Below, piece by piece: positions 44,089-55,991 of a stretch of 64,000 bases of DNA. This stretch comes from Clavelina lepadiformis (Eukaryota > Chordata > Ascidiacea > Aplousobranchia > Clavelinidae). The stretch is from positions 16,740,860-16,804,859 of the forward strand of contig NC_135244.1 in NCBI RefSeq assembly GCF_947623445.1, in the 5' to 3' direction. Made by a program: the position numbers and the translations under genes. Under the pieces are notes generated by a model that worked only from the letters and a program-made list of their open reading frames with translations, was not told where the DNA came from and searched no databases. The stretch's first letter is position 1, and every line of letters starts with the position of its first letter.

Positions 44089-44160
44089 TGCGTCGACCGG
44101 AAGTCGAACCCGGAACTAGTGCTTGGAAGGCACCAATGCCAACCATTACACCATCGACGC
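44089..44160 (-). tRNA. tRNA-Gly(UCC)
   Basis: Class E plus C61U. Confidence 0.75.
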
Positions 44161-44365
44161 TGTTGCTGTTTTACAAGAATACAATGTATTTTACTTAGAT
44201 ATACCTCAAATAAAAAAGTATGCTAATCTATAAATCTGCTTCTAATACTAAACGTTACACCATCGATATTGCAGTGCAGAATTATCATGTATAGAATGTA
44301 CACAGAATGCAATGCATTCTTCTTGTTATTCATCACCTGAAAGTAAACAAAGAATTCAATTAGTC

Positions 44366-44437
44366 TGCGTCGACCGGGAGTCGAACCCGTAACTAGTGCT
44401 TGGAAGGCACCAATGCTAACCGTTACACCATCGACGC
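44366..44437 (-). tRNA. tRNA-Gly(UCC)
   Basis: Class T. Confidence 0.82.
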
Positions 44438-44650
44438 TGTTGCTGTTGTGCAAGAATACAACGTTTTCCACTTAGATATACCTAAATTAAAAAAAAATTT
44501 GCTAATATAGAATTCTGCTTCTAATAGTAAAGGTTACACCATCGATGTTGTAGTTGAAGTGCAAAATTATCATGTATAGAATGTAGACAGAATTCTATGC
44601 ATTTTTCTTGTCATACATCAACCGAAAGTAAACAAACAATTCAGTTAGTC

Positions 44651-44722
44651 TGATGCGACCGGGAGTCGAACCCGGAACTAGTACTTGGAAGGCACCAATG
44701 CTAACCGTTACACCATCGACGC
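44651..44722 (-). tRNA. tRNA-Gly(UCC), likely defective
   Basis: Class A plus C40U. Confidence 0.6.
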
Positions 44723-44934
44723 TGTTGCTGTTGTACAAGAATACAATGATTTCCACTTAGATATACCTCAACTAAAAAAAATATTCTAATCTATAAATCT
44801 GCTTCTAATGGTAAATGTTACACCATCGATGTTGATGTTGAAATGCAGAATTACCATGTATAGAATGTACACAAAATACAATGCATTCTTCTTGTTATGC
44901 ATCAACTGAAAGTAAACAAAGAATTCAGTTAGTC

Positions 44935-45006
44935 TGCGTCGAGCGGGAGTCGAATCCGGAACTAGTGCTTGGAAGGCACCAATGCTAACCGTTACACCAT
45001 CGACGC
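44935..45006 (-). tRNA. tRNA-Gly(UCC), likely defective
   Basis: Class S. Confidence 0.6.
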
Positions 45007-45082
45007 TGTTGCTAAAGTGAAACAGAACAATGTTTTGGTCTTAGATAAACGTCAACTAAAAGTAATTGCACAATTCTATACA

Positions 45083-45117
45083 TCTGCTTCTAATGCTAAA
45101 TGTCACACCTTCTACGC
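45083..45117 (-). pseudogene. relic half-tRNA in the second spacer family (example)
   Basis: tctgcttctaatgctaaatg then tcacaccttctacgc: the same relic as at 13220-13254, here in the gctaaagtgaaacag spacer type. It shows that both spacer families descend from one dimer. Confidence 0.72.
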
Positions 45118-45220
45118 TGATGTTGAAATGCTTGTATACAATGCATGGGTTTTATACCAAATACAATGTATTCTTCTTAGTTATGCATCAACTGAAAGTA
45201 AACAAAGAATTCAGTTAGTC

Positions 45221-45292
45221 TGCGTCGACCGGGAGTCGAACCCGGAACTAGTGCTTGGAAGGCACCAATGCTAACCGTTACACCATCGACGC
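45221..45292 (-). tRNA. tRNA-Gly(UCC)
   Basis: Exact consensus. Confidence 0.95.
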
Positions 45293-45509
45293 TGTTGCTG
45301 TTGTACACGAATACAATGTTTTCCATTTATATAACTTATACCTCAAATAAAAGAAGTATGCTAATCTATAAATCTGCTTCTAATAGTAAAGGTTACACCA
45401 TCGTTGCTGATGTTGAAGTGCAGAATTATCATTTATAGAATGTACACTTAATACAATGCATCTTTCTTGTTATACATCAACTGCAAGAAAACAAAGAATT
45501 CAATTAGTC

Positions 45510-45581
45510 TGCGTCGACCGGGAGTCGAACCCGGAACTAGTGCTTGGAAGGCACCAATGCTAACCGTTACACCATCGACGC
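45510..45581 (-). tRNA. tRNA-Gly(UCC)
   Basis: Exact consensus. Confidence 0.95.
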
Positions 45582-45787
45582 TGTTGCTGTTTTACAAGAA
45601 TACAATGTATTTTAATTAGATATACCTCAAATAAAAAAAGTATGCTAATCTATAAATCTGCTTCTAATAGTAAACGTTACACCATCGATATTGCAGTGCA
45701 GAATTATCATGTATAGAATGTACACAGAATGCAATGTATTCTTCTTGTTATTCATCACCTGAAAGTAAACAAAGAATTCAATTAGTC

Positions 45788-45859
45788 TGCGTCGACCGGG
45801 AGTCGAACCCGTAACTAGTGCTTGGAAGGCACCAATATTAACCGTTACACAATCGACGC
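45788..45859 (-). tRNA. tRNA-Gly(UCC)
   Basis: Class D. Confidence 0.68.
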
Positions 45860-46072
45860 TGTTGCTGTTGTACAAGAATACAACGTTTTCCACTTAGATA
45901 TACCTAAATTAAAAAAAAGTATGCTAATATAGAATTCTACTTCTAATAGTAAAGGTTACACCATCGATGTTGATGTTGAAGTGCAAAATTATCATGTATA
46001 GAATGTAGACAGAATTCTATGCATTTTTCTTGTCATAAATCAACTGAAAGTAAACAAACAATTCAGTTAGTC

Positions 46073-46144
46073 TGCGTCGACCGGGAGTCGAACCCGGAAC
46101 TAGTGCTTGGAAGGCACCAATGCCAACCATTACACCATCGACGC
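46073..46144 (-). tRNA. tRNA-Gly(UCC)
   Basis: Class E. Confidence 0.85.
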
Positions 46145-46349
46145 TGTTGCTGTTTTACAAGAATACAATGTATTTTACTTAGATATACCTCAAATAAAAA
46201 AGTATGCTAATCTATAAATCTGCTTCTAATACTAAACGTTACACCATCGATATTGCAGTGCAGAATTATCATGTATAGAATGTACACAGAATTCAATGCA
46301 TTCTTCTTGTTATTCATCACCTGAAAGTAAACAAAGAATTCAATTAGTC

Positions 46350-46421
46350 TGCGTCGACCGGGAGTCGAACCCGTAACTAGTGCTTGGAAGGCACCAATGC
46401 TAACCGTTACACCATCGACGC
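46350..46421 (-). tRNA. tRNA-Gly(UCC)
   Basis: Class T. Confidence 0.82.
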
Positions 46422-46634
46422 TGTTGCTGTTGTGCAAGAATACAACGTTTTCCACTTAGATATACCTAAATTAAAAAAAAGTATGCTAATATAGAATTCT
46501 GCTTCTAATAGTAAAGGTTACACCATCGATGTTGATGTTGAAGTGCAAAATTATCATGTATAGAATGTAGACAGAATTCTATGCATTTTTCTTGTCATAC
46601 ATCAACCGAAAGTAAACAAACAATTCAGTTAGTC

Positions 46635-46706
46635 TGATGCGACCGGGAGTCGAACCCGGAACTAGTGCTTGGAAGGCACCAATGCTAACCGTTACACCAT
46701 CGACGC
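46635..46706 (-). tRNA. tRNA-Gly(UCC), likely defective
   Basis: Class A. Confidence 0.65.
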
Positions 46707-46918
46707 TGTTGCTGTTGTACAAGAATACAATGATTTCCACTTAGATATACCTCAACTAAAAAAAATATTCTAATCTATAAATCTGCTTCTAATGGTAAAT
46801 GTTACACCATCGATGTTGATGTTGAAATGCAGAATTACCATGTATAGAATGTACACAAAATACAATGCATTCTTCTTGTTATGCATCAACTGAAAGTAAA
46901 CAAAGAATTCAGTTAGTC

Positions 46919-46990
46919 TGCGTCGAGCGGAAGTCGAATCCGGAACTAGTGCTTGGAAGGCACCAATGCTAACCGTTACACCATCGAAGC
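46919..46990 (-). tRNA. tRNA-Gly(UCC), likely defective
   Basis: Class S plus C61U and G3U. Confidence 0.5.
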
Positions 46991-47203
46991 TGTTGCTGTT
47001 GTACAAGAATACAACGTTTTCCACTTAGATATACCTAAATTAAAAAAAAGTATGCTAATATAAAATTCTGCTTCTAATAGTAAAGGTTACACCATCGATG
47101 TTGATGTTGAAGTGCAACATTATCATGTATAGAATGTAGACAGAATTCTATGCATTTTTCTTGTCATACATCAACTGAAAGTAAACAAAGAATTCAGTTA
47201 GTC

Positions 47204-47275
47204 TGCGTCGACCGGGAGTCGAACCCGGAACTAGTGCTTGGAAGGCACCAATGCTAACCGTTACACCATCGACGC
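47204..47275 (-). tRNA. tRNA-Gly(UCC)
   Basis: Exact consensus. Confidence 0.95.
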
Positions 47276-47487
47276 TGTTGCTGTTTTACAAGAATACAAT
47301 GATTTCCACTTAGATATACCTCAACTAAAAAAAATATTCTAATCTATAAAACTGCTTCTAATGGTAAATGTTACACCATCGATGTTGATGTTGAAATGCA
47401 AAATTACCATGTATAGAATGTACACAAAATACAATGCATTCTTCTTGTTATGCATCAACTGAAAGTAAACAAAGAATTCAGTTAGTC

Positions 47488-47559
47488 TGCGTCGAGCGGG
47501 AGTCGAATCCGGAACTAGTGCTTGGAAGGCACCAATGCTAACCGTTACACCATCGACGC
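47488..47559 (-). tRNA. tRNA-Gly(UCC), likely defective
   Basis: Class S. Confidence 0.6.
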
Positions 47560-47765
47560 TGTTGCTGTTTTACAAGAATACAATGTATTTTACTTAGATA
47601 TACCTCAAATAAAAAAAGTATGCTAATCTATAAATCTGCTTCTAATAGTAAACGTTACACCATCGATATTGCAGTGCAGAATTATCATGTATAGAATGTA
47701 CACAGAATGCAATGCATTCTTCTTGTTATTCATCACCTGAAAGTAAACAAAGAATTCAGTTAGTC

Positions 47766-47837
47766 TGCGTCGACCGGGAGTCGAACCCGGAACTAGTGCT
47801 TGGAAGGCACCAATGCTAACCGTTACACCATCGACGC
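47766..47837 (-). tRNA. tRNA-Gly(UCC)
   Basis: Exact consensus. Confidence 0.95.
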
Positions 47838-48049
47838 TGTTGCTGTTGAACAAGAATACAATGATTTCCACTTAGATATACCTCAACTAAAAAAAATATT
47901 CTAATCTATAAAACTGCTTCTAATGGTAAATGTTACACCATCGATGTTGATGTTGAAATGCAGAATTACCATGTATAGATTGTACACAAAATACAATGCA
48001 TTCTTCTTGTTATGCATCAACTGAAAGTAAACAAAGAATTCAGTTAGTC

Positions 48050-48121
48050 TGCGTCGAGCGGGAGTCGAATCCGGAACTAGTGCTTGGAAGGCACCAATGC
48101 TAACCGTTACACCATCGACGC
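48050..48121 (-). tRNA. tRNA-Gly(UCC), likely defective
   Basis: Class S. Confidence 0.6.
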
Positions 48122-48335
48122 TGTTGCTAAATTGAAACAGAACAATGTTTTGCTCTTAGGTAAACGTCAACTGAAAGTAATTGCACAATTCTATACATCT
48201 GCTTGTAATGCTAAATGTCTCACCTTCTACGCTTATGTTGAAATGTTTGTATAAAAGGCATGGGTTTTATACCGAATACAATGTATTCTTCTTTGTTATG
48301 GATGAACTGAAAGTAAACAAACAATTCAGTTAGTC

Positions 48336-48407
48336 TGCGTCGACCGGGAGTCGAACCCGGAACTAGTGCTTGGAAGGCACCAATTCTAACCGTTACACCA
48401 TCGACGC
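48336..48407 (-). tRNA. tRNA-Gly(UCC)
   Basis: Change: C23A. Confidence 0.82.
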
Positions 48408-48613
48408 TGTTGCTGTTTTACAAGAATACAATGTATTTTACTTAGATATACCTCAAATAAAAAAAGTATGCTAATCTATAAATCTGCTTCTAATACTAAA
48501 CGTTACACCATCGATATTGCAGTGCAGAATTATCATGTATAGAATGTACACAGAATGCAATGTATTCTTCTTGTTATTCATCACCTGAAAGTAAACAAAG
48601 AATTCAATTAGTC

Positions 48614-48685
48614 TGCGTCGACCGGGAGTCGAACCCGTAACTAGTGCTTGGAAGGCACCAATATTAACCGTTACACAATCGACGC
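48614..48685 (-). tRNA. tRNA-Gly(UCC)
   Basis: Class D. Confidence 0.68.
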
Positions 48686-48898
48686 TGTTGCTGTTGTACA
48701 AGAATACAACGTTTTCCACTTAGATATACCTAAATTAAAAAAAAGTATGCTAATATAGAATTCTGCTTCTAATAGTAAAGGTTACACCATCGATGTTGAT
48801 GTTGAAGTGCAAAATTATCATGTATAGAATGTAGACAGAATTCTATGCATTTTTCTTGTCATAAATCAACTGAAAGTAAACAAACAATTCAGTTAGTC

Positions 48899-48970
48899 TG
48901 CGTCGACCGGGAGTCGAACCCGGAACTAGTGCTTGGAAGGCACCAATGCCAACCATTACACCATCGACGC
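48899..48970 (-). tRNA. tRNA-Gly(UCC)
   Basis: Class E. Confidence 0.85.
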
Positions 48971-49175
48971 TGTTGCTGTTTTACAAGAATACAATGTATT
49001 TTACTTAGATATACCTCAAATAAAAAAGTATGCTAATCTATAAATCTGCTTCTAATACTAAACGTTACACCATCGATATTGCAGTGCAGAATTATCATGT
49101 ATAGAATGTACACAGAATGCAATGCATTCTTCTTGTTATTCATCACCTGAAAGTAAACAAAGAATTCAATTAGTC

Positions 49176-49247
49176 TGCGTCGACCGGGAGTCGAACCCGT
49201 AACTAGTGCTTGGAAGGCACCAATGCTAACCGTTACACCATCGACGC
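49176..49247 (-). tRNA. tRNA-Gly(UCC)
   Basis: Class T. Confidence 0.82.
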
Positions 49248-49460
49248 TGTTGCTGTTGTGCAAGAATACAACGTTTTCCACTTAGATATACCTAAATTAA
49301 AAAAAAATTTGCTAATATAGAATTCTGCTTCTAATAGTAAAGGTTACACCATCGATGTTGTAGTTGAAGTGCAAAATTATCATGTATAGAATGTAGACAG
49401 AATTCTATGCATTTTTCTTGTCATACATCAACCGAAAGTAAACAAACAATTCAGTTAGTC

Positions 49461-49532
49461 TGATGCGACCGGGATTCGAACCCGGAACTAGTACTTGGAA
49501 GGCACCAATGCTAACCGTTACACCATCGACGC
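49461..49532 (-). tRNA. tRNA-Gly(UCC), likely defective
   Basis: Class A plus C59A and C40U. Confidence 0.6.
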
Positions 49533-49744
49533 TGTTGCTGTTGTACAAGAATACAATGATTTCCACTTAGATATACCTCAACTAAAAAAAATATTCTAAT
49601 CTATAAATCTGCTTCTAATGGTAAATGTTACACCATCGATGTTGATGTTGAAATGCAGAATTACCATGTATAGAATGTACACAAAATACAATGCATTCTT
49701 CTTGTTATGCATCAACTGAAAGTAAACAAAGAATTCAGTTAGTC

Positions 49745-49816
49745 TGCGTCGAGCGGGAGTCGAATCCGGAACTAGTGCTTGGAAGGCACCAATGCTAACC
49801 GTTACACCATCGACGC
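49745..49816 (-). tRNA. tRNA-Gly(UCC), likely defective
   Basis: Class S. Confidence 0.6.
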
Positions 49817-50030
49817 TGTTGCTAAAGTGAAACAGAACAATGTTTTGGTCTTAGATAAACGTCAACTAAAAGTAATTGCACAATTCTATACATCTGCTTC
49901 TAATGCTAAATGTCACACCTTCTACGCTGATGTTGAAATGCTTGTATACAATGCATGGGTTTTATACCAAATACAATGTATTCTTCTTAGTTATGCATCA
50001 ACTGAAAGTAAACAAAGAATTCAGTTAGTC

Positions 50031-50102
50031 TGCGTCCACCGGGAGTCGAACCCGGAACTAGTGCTTGGAAGGCACCAATGCTAACCGTTACACCATCGAC
50101 GC
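50031..50102 (-). tRNA. tRNA-Gly(UCC)
   Basis: Change: C67G. Confidence 0.85.
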
Positions 50103-50319
50103 TGTTGCTGTTGTACACGAATACAATGTTTTCCATTTATATAACTTATACCTCAAATAAAAGAAGTATGCTAATCTATAAATCTGCTTCTAATAGTAAA
50201 GGTTACACCATCGTTGCTGATGTTGAAGTGCAGAATTATCATTTATAGAATGTACACTTAATACAATGCATCTTTCTTGTTATACATCAACTGCAAGAAA
50301 ACAAAGAATTCAATTAGTC

Positions 50320-50391
50320 TGCGTCGACCGGGAGTCGAACCCGGAACTAGTGCTTGGAAGGCACCAATGCTAACCGTTACACCATCGACGC
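50320..50391 (-). tRNA. tRNA-Gly(UCC)
   Basis: Exact consensus. Confidence 0.95.
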
Positions 50392-50597
50392 TGTTGCTGT
50401 TTTACAAGAATAAAATGTATTTTAATTAGATATACCTCAAATAAAAAAAGTATGCTAATCTATAAATCTGCTTCTAATAGTAAACGTTACACCATCGATA
50501 TTGCAGTGCAGAATTATCATGTATAGAATGTACACAGAATGCAATGTATTCTTCTTGTTATTCATCACCTGAAAGTAAACAAAGAATTCAATTAGTC

Positions 50598-50669
50598 TGC
50601 GTCGACCGGGAGTCGAACCCGTAACTAGTGCTTGGAAGGCACCAATATTAACCGTTACACAATCGACGC
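50598..50669 (-). tRNA. tRNA-Gly(UCC)
   Basis: Class D. Confidence 0.68.
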
Positions 50670-50882
50670 TGTTGCTGTTGTACAAGAATACAACGTTTTC
50701 CACTTAGATATACCTAAATTAAAAAAAAGTATGCTAATATAGAATTCTGCTTCTAATAGTAAAGGTTACACCATCGATATTGATGTTGAAGTGCAAAATT
50801 ATCATGTATAGAATGTAGACAGAATTCTATGCATTTTTCTTGTCATAAATCAACTGAAAGTAAACAAACAATTCAGTTAGTC

Positions 50883-50954
50883 TGCGTCGACCGGGAGTCG
50901 AACCCGGAACTAGTGCTTGGAAGGCACCAATGCCAACCATTACACCATCGACGC
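50883..50954 (-). tRNA. tRNA-Gly(UCC)
   Basis: Class E. Confidence 0.85.
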
Positions 50955-51159
50955 TGTTGCTGTTTTACAAGAATACAATGTATTTTACTTAGATATACCT
51001 CAAATAAAAAAGTATGCTAATCTATAAATCTGCTTCTAATACTAAACGTTACACCATCGATATTGCAGTGCAGAATTATCATGTATAGAATGTACACAGA
51101 ATGCAATGCATTCTTCTTGTTATTCATCACCTGAAAGTAAACAAAGAATTCAATTAGTC

Positions 51160-51231
51160 TGCGTCGACCGGGAGTCGAACCCGTAACTAGTGCTTGGAAG
51201 GCACCAATGCTAACCGTTACACCATCGACGC
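51160..51231 (-). tRNA. tRNA-Gly(UCC)
   Basis: Class T. Confidence 0.82.
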
Positions 51232-51444
51232 TGTTGCTGTTGTGCAAGAATACAACGTTTTCCACTTAGATATACCTAAATTAAAAAAAAATTTGCTAAT
51301 ATAGAATTCTGCTTCTAATAGTAAAGGTTACACCATCGATGTTGTAGTTGAAGTGCAAAATTATCATGTATAGAATGTAGACAGAATTCTATGCATTTTT
51401 CTTGTCATACATCAACCGAAAGTAAACAAACAATTCAGTTAGTC

Positions 51445-51516
51445 TGATGCGACCGGGATTCGAACCCGGAACTAGTACTTGGAAGGCACCAATGCTAACC
51501 GTTACACCATCGACGC
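51445..51516 (-). tRNA. tRNA-Gly(UCC), likely defective
   Basis: Class A plus C59A and C40U. Confidence 0.6.
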
Positions 51517-51728
51517 TGTTGCTGTTGTACAAGAATACAATGATTTCCACTTAGATATACCTCAACTAAAAAAAATATTCTAATCTATAAATCTGCTTCT
51601 AATGGTAAATGTTACACCATCGATGTTGATGTTGAAATGCAGAATTACCATGTATAGAATGTACACAAAATACAATGCATTCTTCTTGTTATGCATCAAC
51701 TGAAAGTAAACAAAGAATTCAGTTAGTC

Positions 51729-51800
51729 TGCGTCGAGCGGGAGTCGAATCCGGAACTAGTGCTTGGAAGGCACCAATGCTAACCGTTACACCATCGACGC
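51729..51800 (-). tRNA. tRNA-Gly(UCC), likely defective
   Basis: Class S. Confidence 0.6.
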
Positions 51801-52014
51801 TGTTGCTAAAGTGAAACAGAACAATGTTTTGGTCTTAGATAAACGTCAACTAAAAGTAATTGCACAATTCTATACATCTGCTTCTAATGCTAAATGTCAC
51901 ACCTTCTACGCTGATGTTGAAATGCTTGTATACAATGCATGGGTTTTATACCAAATACAATGTATTCTTCTTAGTTATGCATCAACTGAAAGTAAACAAA
52001 GAATTCAGTTAGTC

Positions 52015-52086
52015 TGCGTCCACCGGGAGTCGAACCCGGAACTAGTGCTTGGAAGGCACCAATGCTAACCGTTACACCATCGACGC
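52015..52086 (-). tRNA. tRNA-Gly(UCC)
   Basis: Change: C67G. Confidence 0.85.
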
Positions 52087-52303
52087 TGTTGCTGTTGTAC
52101 ACGAATACAATGTTTTCCATTTATATAACTTATACCTCAAATAAAAGAAGTATGCTAATCTATAAATCTGCTTCTAATAGTAAAGGTTACACCATCGTTG
52201 CTGATGTTGAAGTGCAGAATTATCATTTATAGAATGTACACTTAATACAATGCATCTTTCTTGTTATACATCAACTGCAAGAAAACAAAGAATTCAATTA
52301 GTC

Positions 52304-52375
52304 TGCGTCGACCGGGAGTCGAACCCGGAACTAGTGCTTGGAAGGCACCAATGCTAACCGTTACACCATCGACGC
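52304..52375 (-). tRNA. tRNA-Gly(UCC)
   Basis: Exact consensus. Confidence 0.95.
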
Positions 52376-52581
52376 TGTTGCTGTTTTACAAGAATAAAAT
52401 GTATTTTAATTAGATATACCTCAAATAAAAAAAGTATGCTAATCTATAAATCTGCTTCTAATAGTAAACGTTACACCATCGATATTGCAGTGCAGAATTA
52501 TCATGTATAGAATGTACACAGAATGCAATGTATTCTTCTTGTTATTCATCACCTGAAAGTAAACAAAGAATTCAATTAGTC

Positions 52582-52653
52582 TGCGTCGACCGGGAGTCGA
52601 ACCCGTAACTAGTGCTTGGAAGGCACCAATATTAACCGTTACACAATCGACGC
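52582..52653 (-). tRNA. tRNA-Gly(UCC)
   Basis: Class D. Confidence 0.68.
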
Positions 52654-52866
52654 TGTTGCTGTTGTACAAGAATACAACGTTTTCCACTTAGATATACCTA
52701 AATTAAAAAAAAGTATGCTAATATAGAATTCTGCTTCTAATAGTAAAGGTTACACCATCGATATTGATGTTGAAGTGCAAAATTATCATGTATAGAATGT
52801 AGACAGAATTCTATGCATTTTTCTTGTCATAAATCAACTGAAAGTAAACAAACAATTCAGTTAGTC

Positions 52867-52938
52867 TGCGTCGACCGGGAGTCGAACCCGGAACTAGTGC
52901 TTGGAAGGCACCAATGCCAACCATTACACCATCGACGC
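52867..52938 (-). tRNA. tRNA-Gly(UCC)
   Basis: Class E. Confidence 0.85.
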
Positions 52939-53143
52939 TGTTGCTGTTTTACAAGAATACAATGTATTTTACTTAGATATACCTCAAATAAAAAAGTATG
53001 CTAATCTATAAATCTGCTTCTAATACTAAACGTTACACCATCGATATTGCAGTGCAGAATTATCATGTATAGAATGTACACAGAATTCAATGCATTCTTC
53101 TTGTTATTCATCACCTGAAAGTAAACAAAGAATTCAATTAGTC

Positions 53144-53215
53144 TGCGTCGACCGGGAGTCGAACCCGTAACTAGTGCTTGGAAGGCACCAATGCTAACCG
53201 TTACACCATCGACGC
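53144..53215 (-). tRNA. tRNA-Gly(UCC)
   Basis: Class T. Confidence 0.82.
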
Positions 53216-53427
53216 TGTTGCTGTTGTACAAGAATACAATGATTTCCACTTAGATATACCTCAACTAAAAAAAATATTCTAATCTATAAATCTGCTTCTA
53301 ATGGTAAATGTTACACCATCGATGTTGATGTTTAAATGCAGAATTACCATGTATAGAATGTACACAAAATACAATGCATTCTTCTTGTTATGCATCAACT
53401 GAAAGTAAACAAAGAATTCAGTTAGTC

Positions 53428-53499
53428 TGCGTCGAGCGGGAGTCGAATCCGGAACTAGTGCTTGGAAGGCACCAATGCTAACCGTTACACCATCGACGC
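53428..53499 (-). tRNA. tRNA-Gly(UCC), likely defective
   Basis: Class S. Confidence 0.6.
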
Positions 53500-53713
53500 T
53501 GTTGCTAAAGTGAAACAGAACAATGTTTTGGTCTTAGATAAACGTCAACTAAAAGTAATTGCACAATTCTATACATCTGCTTCTAATGCTAAATGTCACA
53601 CCTTCTACGCTGATGTTGAAATGCTTGTATACAATGCATGGGTTTTATACCAAATACAATGTATTCTTCTTAGTTATGCATCAACTGAAAGTAAACAAAC
53701 AATTCAGTTAGTC

Positions 53714-53785
53714 TGCGTCGACCGGGAGTCGAACACGGAACTAGTGCTTGGAAGGCACCAATGCTAACCGTTACACCATCGACGC
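53714..53785 (-). tRNA. tRNA-Gly(UCC)
   Basis: Change: G52U, one T-stem mismatch in the B box. Confidence 0.75.
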
Positions 53786-54002
53786 TGTTGCTGTTGTACA
53801 CGAATACAATGTTTTCCATTTATATAACTTATAACTCAAATAAAAGAAGTATGCTAATCTGTAAATCTGCTTCTAATAGTAAAGGTTACACCATCGATGC
53901 TGATGTTGAAGTGCAGAATTATCATTTATAGAATGTACACTTAATACAATGCATTCTTCTTGTTATACATCAACTGCAAGAAAACAAAGAATTCAATTAG
54001 TC

Positions 54003-54074
54003 TGCGTCGACCGGGAGTCGAACCCGGAACTAGTGCTTGGAAGGCACCAATGCTAACCGTTACACCATCGACGC
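54003..54074 (-). tRNA. tRNA-Gly(UCC)
   Basis: Exact consensus. Confidence 0.95.
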
Positions 54075-54279
54075 TGTTGCTTTTTTACAAGAATACAATG
54101 TATTTTAATTAGATATACCTCAAATAAAAAAAGTATGCTAATCTATAAATCTGCTTCTAATAGTAAACGTTACACCATCGATATTGCAGTGCAGAATTAT
54201 CATGTATAGAATGTACACAGAATGCAATGCATTCTTCTTGTTATTCTCACCTGAAAGTAAACAAAGAATTCAATTAGTC

Positions 54280-54351
54280 TGCGTCGACCGGGAGTCGAAC
54301 ACGTAACTAGTGCTTAGAAGGCACCAATGCTAACCGTTACACCATCGACGC
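54280..54351 (-). tRNA. tRNA-Gly-like with anticodon UCU
   Basis: C36U gives anticodon UCU; also G52U and C49A. Related to 42394. Confidence 0.55.
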
Positions 54352-54564
54352 TGTTGCTGTTGTACAAGAATACAACGTTTTCCACTTAGATATACCTAAA
54401 TTAAAAAAAAGTATGCTAATATAGAATTCTGCTTCTAATAGTAAAGGTTACACCATCGATGTTGATGTTGAAGTGCAAAATTATCATGTATAGAATGTAG
54501 ACAGAATTCTATGCATTTTTCTTGTCATACATCAACTGAAAGTAAACAAACAATTCAGTTAGTC

Positions 54565-54636
54565 TGCGTCGACCGGGAGTCGAACCCGGAACTAGTGCTT
54601 GGAAGGCACCAATGCTAACCGTTACACCATCGACGC
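54565..54636 (-). tRNA. tRNA-Gly(UCC)
   Basis: Exact consensus. Confidence 0.95.
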
Positions 54637-54848
54637 TGTTGCTGTTGAACAAGAATACAATGATTTCCACTTAGATATACCTCAACTAAAAAAAATATTT
54701 TAATCTATAAATCTGCTTCTAATGGTAAATGTTACACCATCGATGTTGATGTTGAAATGCAGAATTACCATGTATAGAATGTACACAAAATACAATGCAT
54801 TCTTCTTGTTATGCATCAACTGAAAGTAAACAAAGAATTAAGTTAGTC

Positions 54849-54920
54849 TGCGTCAGCCGGGAGTCGAACCCGGAACTAGTGCTTGGAAGGCACCAATGCT
54901 AACCGTTACACCATCGACGC
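54849..54920 (-). tRNA. tRNA-Gly(UCC)
   Basis: Changes: C67U, U66C. Confidence 0.8.
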
Positions 54921-55134
54921 TGTTGCTAAAGTGAAACAAAACAATGTTTTGCTGTTAGGTAAACGTCAACTAAAAGTAATTGCACAATTCTATACATATG
55001 CTTCTAACGCTAAATGTCACAACTTCTACGCTGATGTTGAAATGCTGGTATACAATGCATGGGTTTTATACCAAATACAACGTATTCTTCTTTGTTATGC
55101 ATCAACTGCAAGTAAACAAACAATTCAGTTAGTC

Positions 55135-55206
55135 TGCGTCGACCGGGAGTCGAACCCGGAACTAGTGCTTGGAAGGCACCAATGCTAACCGTTACACCAT
55201 CGACGC
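55135..55206 (-). tRNA. tRNA-Gly(UCC)
   Basis: Exact consensus. Confidence 0.95.
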
Positions 55207-55423
55207 TGTTGCTGTTGTACACGAATACAATGTTTTCCACTTATATAACTTATACCTCAAATAAAAGAAGTATGCTAATCTATAAATCTGCTTCTAATAG
55301 TAAAGGTTAAACTATCGATGTTGATGTTGCAGTGCGGAATTATCATGTATAGAATGTACACTTAAAACAATGCATCTTTCTTGTTATACATCAACTGCAA
55401 GTAAACAAACAATTCAATTAGTC

Positions 55424-55495
55424 TGCATCGACCGGGAGTCGAACCCGGAACTAGTGCTTGGAAGGCACCAATGCTAACCGTTACACCATCGACGC
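55424..55495 (-). tRNA. tRNA-Gly(UCC)
   Basis: Change: C70U (wobble). Confidence 0.9.
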
Positions 55496-55705
55496 TGTTT
55501 TTGTTTTACAAGAATACAATGTATTTCACTTAGATATACCTCAAAAAAAAAATATGCTAATCTATAAATCTGCTTCTAATAGTAAAGGTTACACCATCGA
55601 TGTTGATGTTAAAGTGCAGAATTATCATGTATAGAATGTACACAAAATACAATGCATTCTTCTTGTTATACATCAACTGAAAGTAAACAAAGAATTCAGT
55701 TAGTC

Positions 55706-55777
55706 TGCGTCGACCGGGAGTCGAACCCGGAACTAGTGCTTGGAAAGCACCAATGCTAACCATTACACCATCGACGC
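55706..55777 (-). tRNA. tRNA-Gly(UCC)
   Basis: Changes: C32U, C16U; both tolerable. Confidence 0.9.
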
Positions 55778-55991
55778 TGTTGCTAAATTGAAACAGAACA
55801 ATGTTTTCGTCTTAAGTAAACGTCAACTGAAAGTAATTGCACAATTCTATACATCTGCTTCTAATGATAAATGTCTCACCTTCTACGCTGATGTTGAAAT
55901 GCTTTTATAAAAGGCATGGGTTTTATACCGAATACAATGTATTCTTCTTTGTTATGGATGAACTGAAAGTAAACAAACAATTCAGTTAGTC

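Larger units (their letters stand above)
43805..53428 (-). repeat. 1984-bp higher-order repeat (7 units)
   Basis: Copies begin at the class D tRNA: 43805-45788, an expanded 45789-48614 (2826 bp, about three extra units), 48615-50598, 50599-52582, and a partial one from 52583. The order of tRNA classes within a copy is D, E, T, A, S, consensus (or C67G), consensus. Adjacent copies are almost identical, including private spacer changes, so amplification is recent. Confidence 0.92.
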
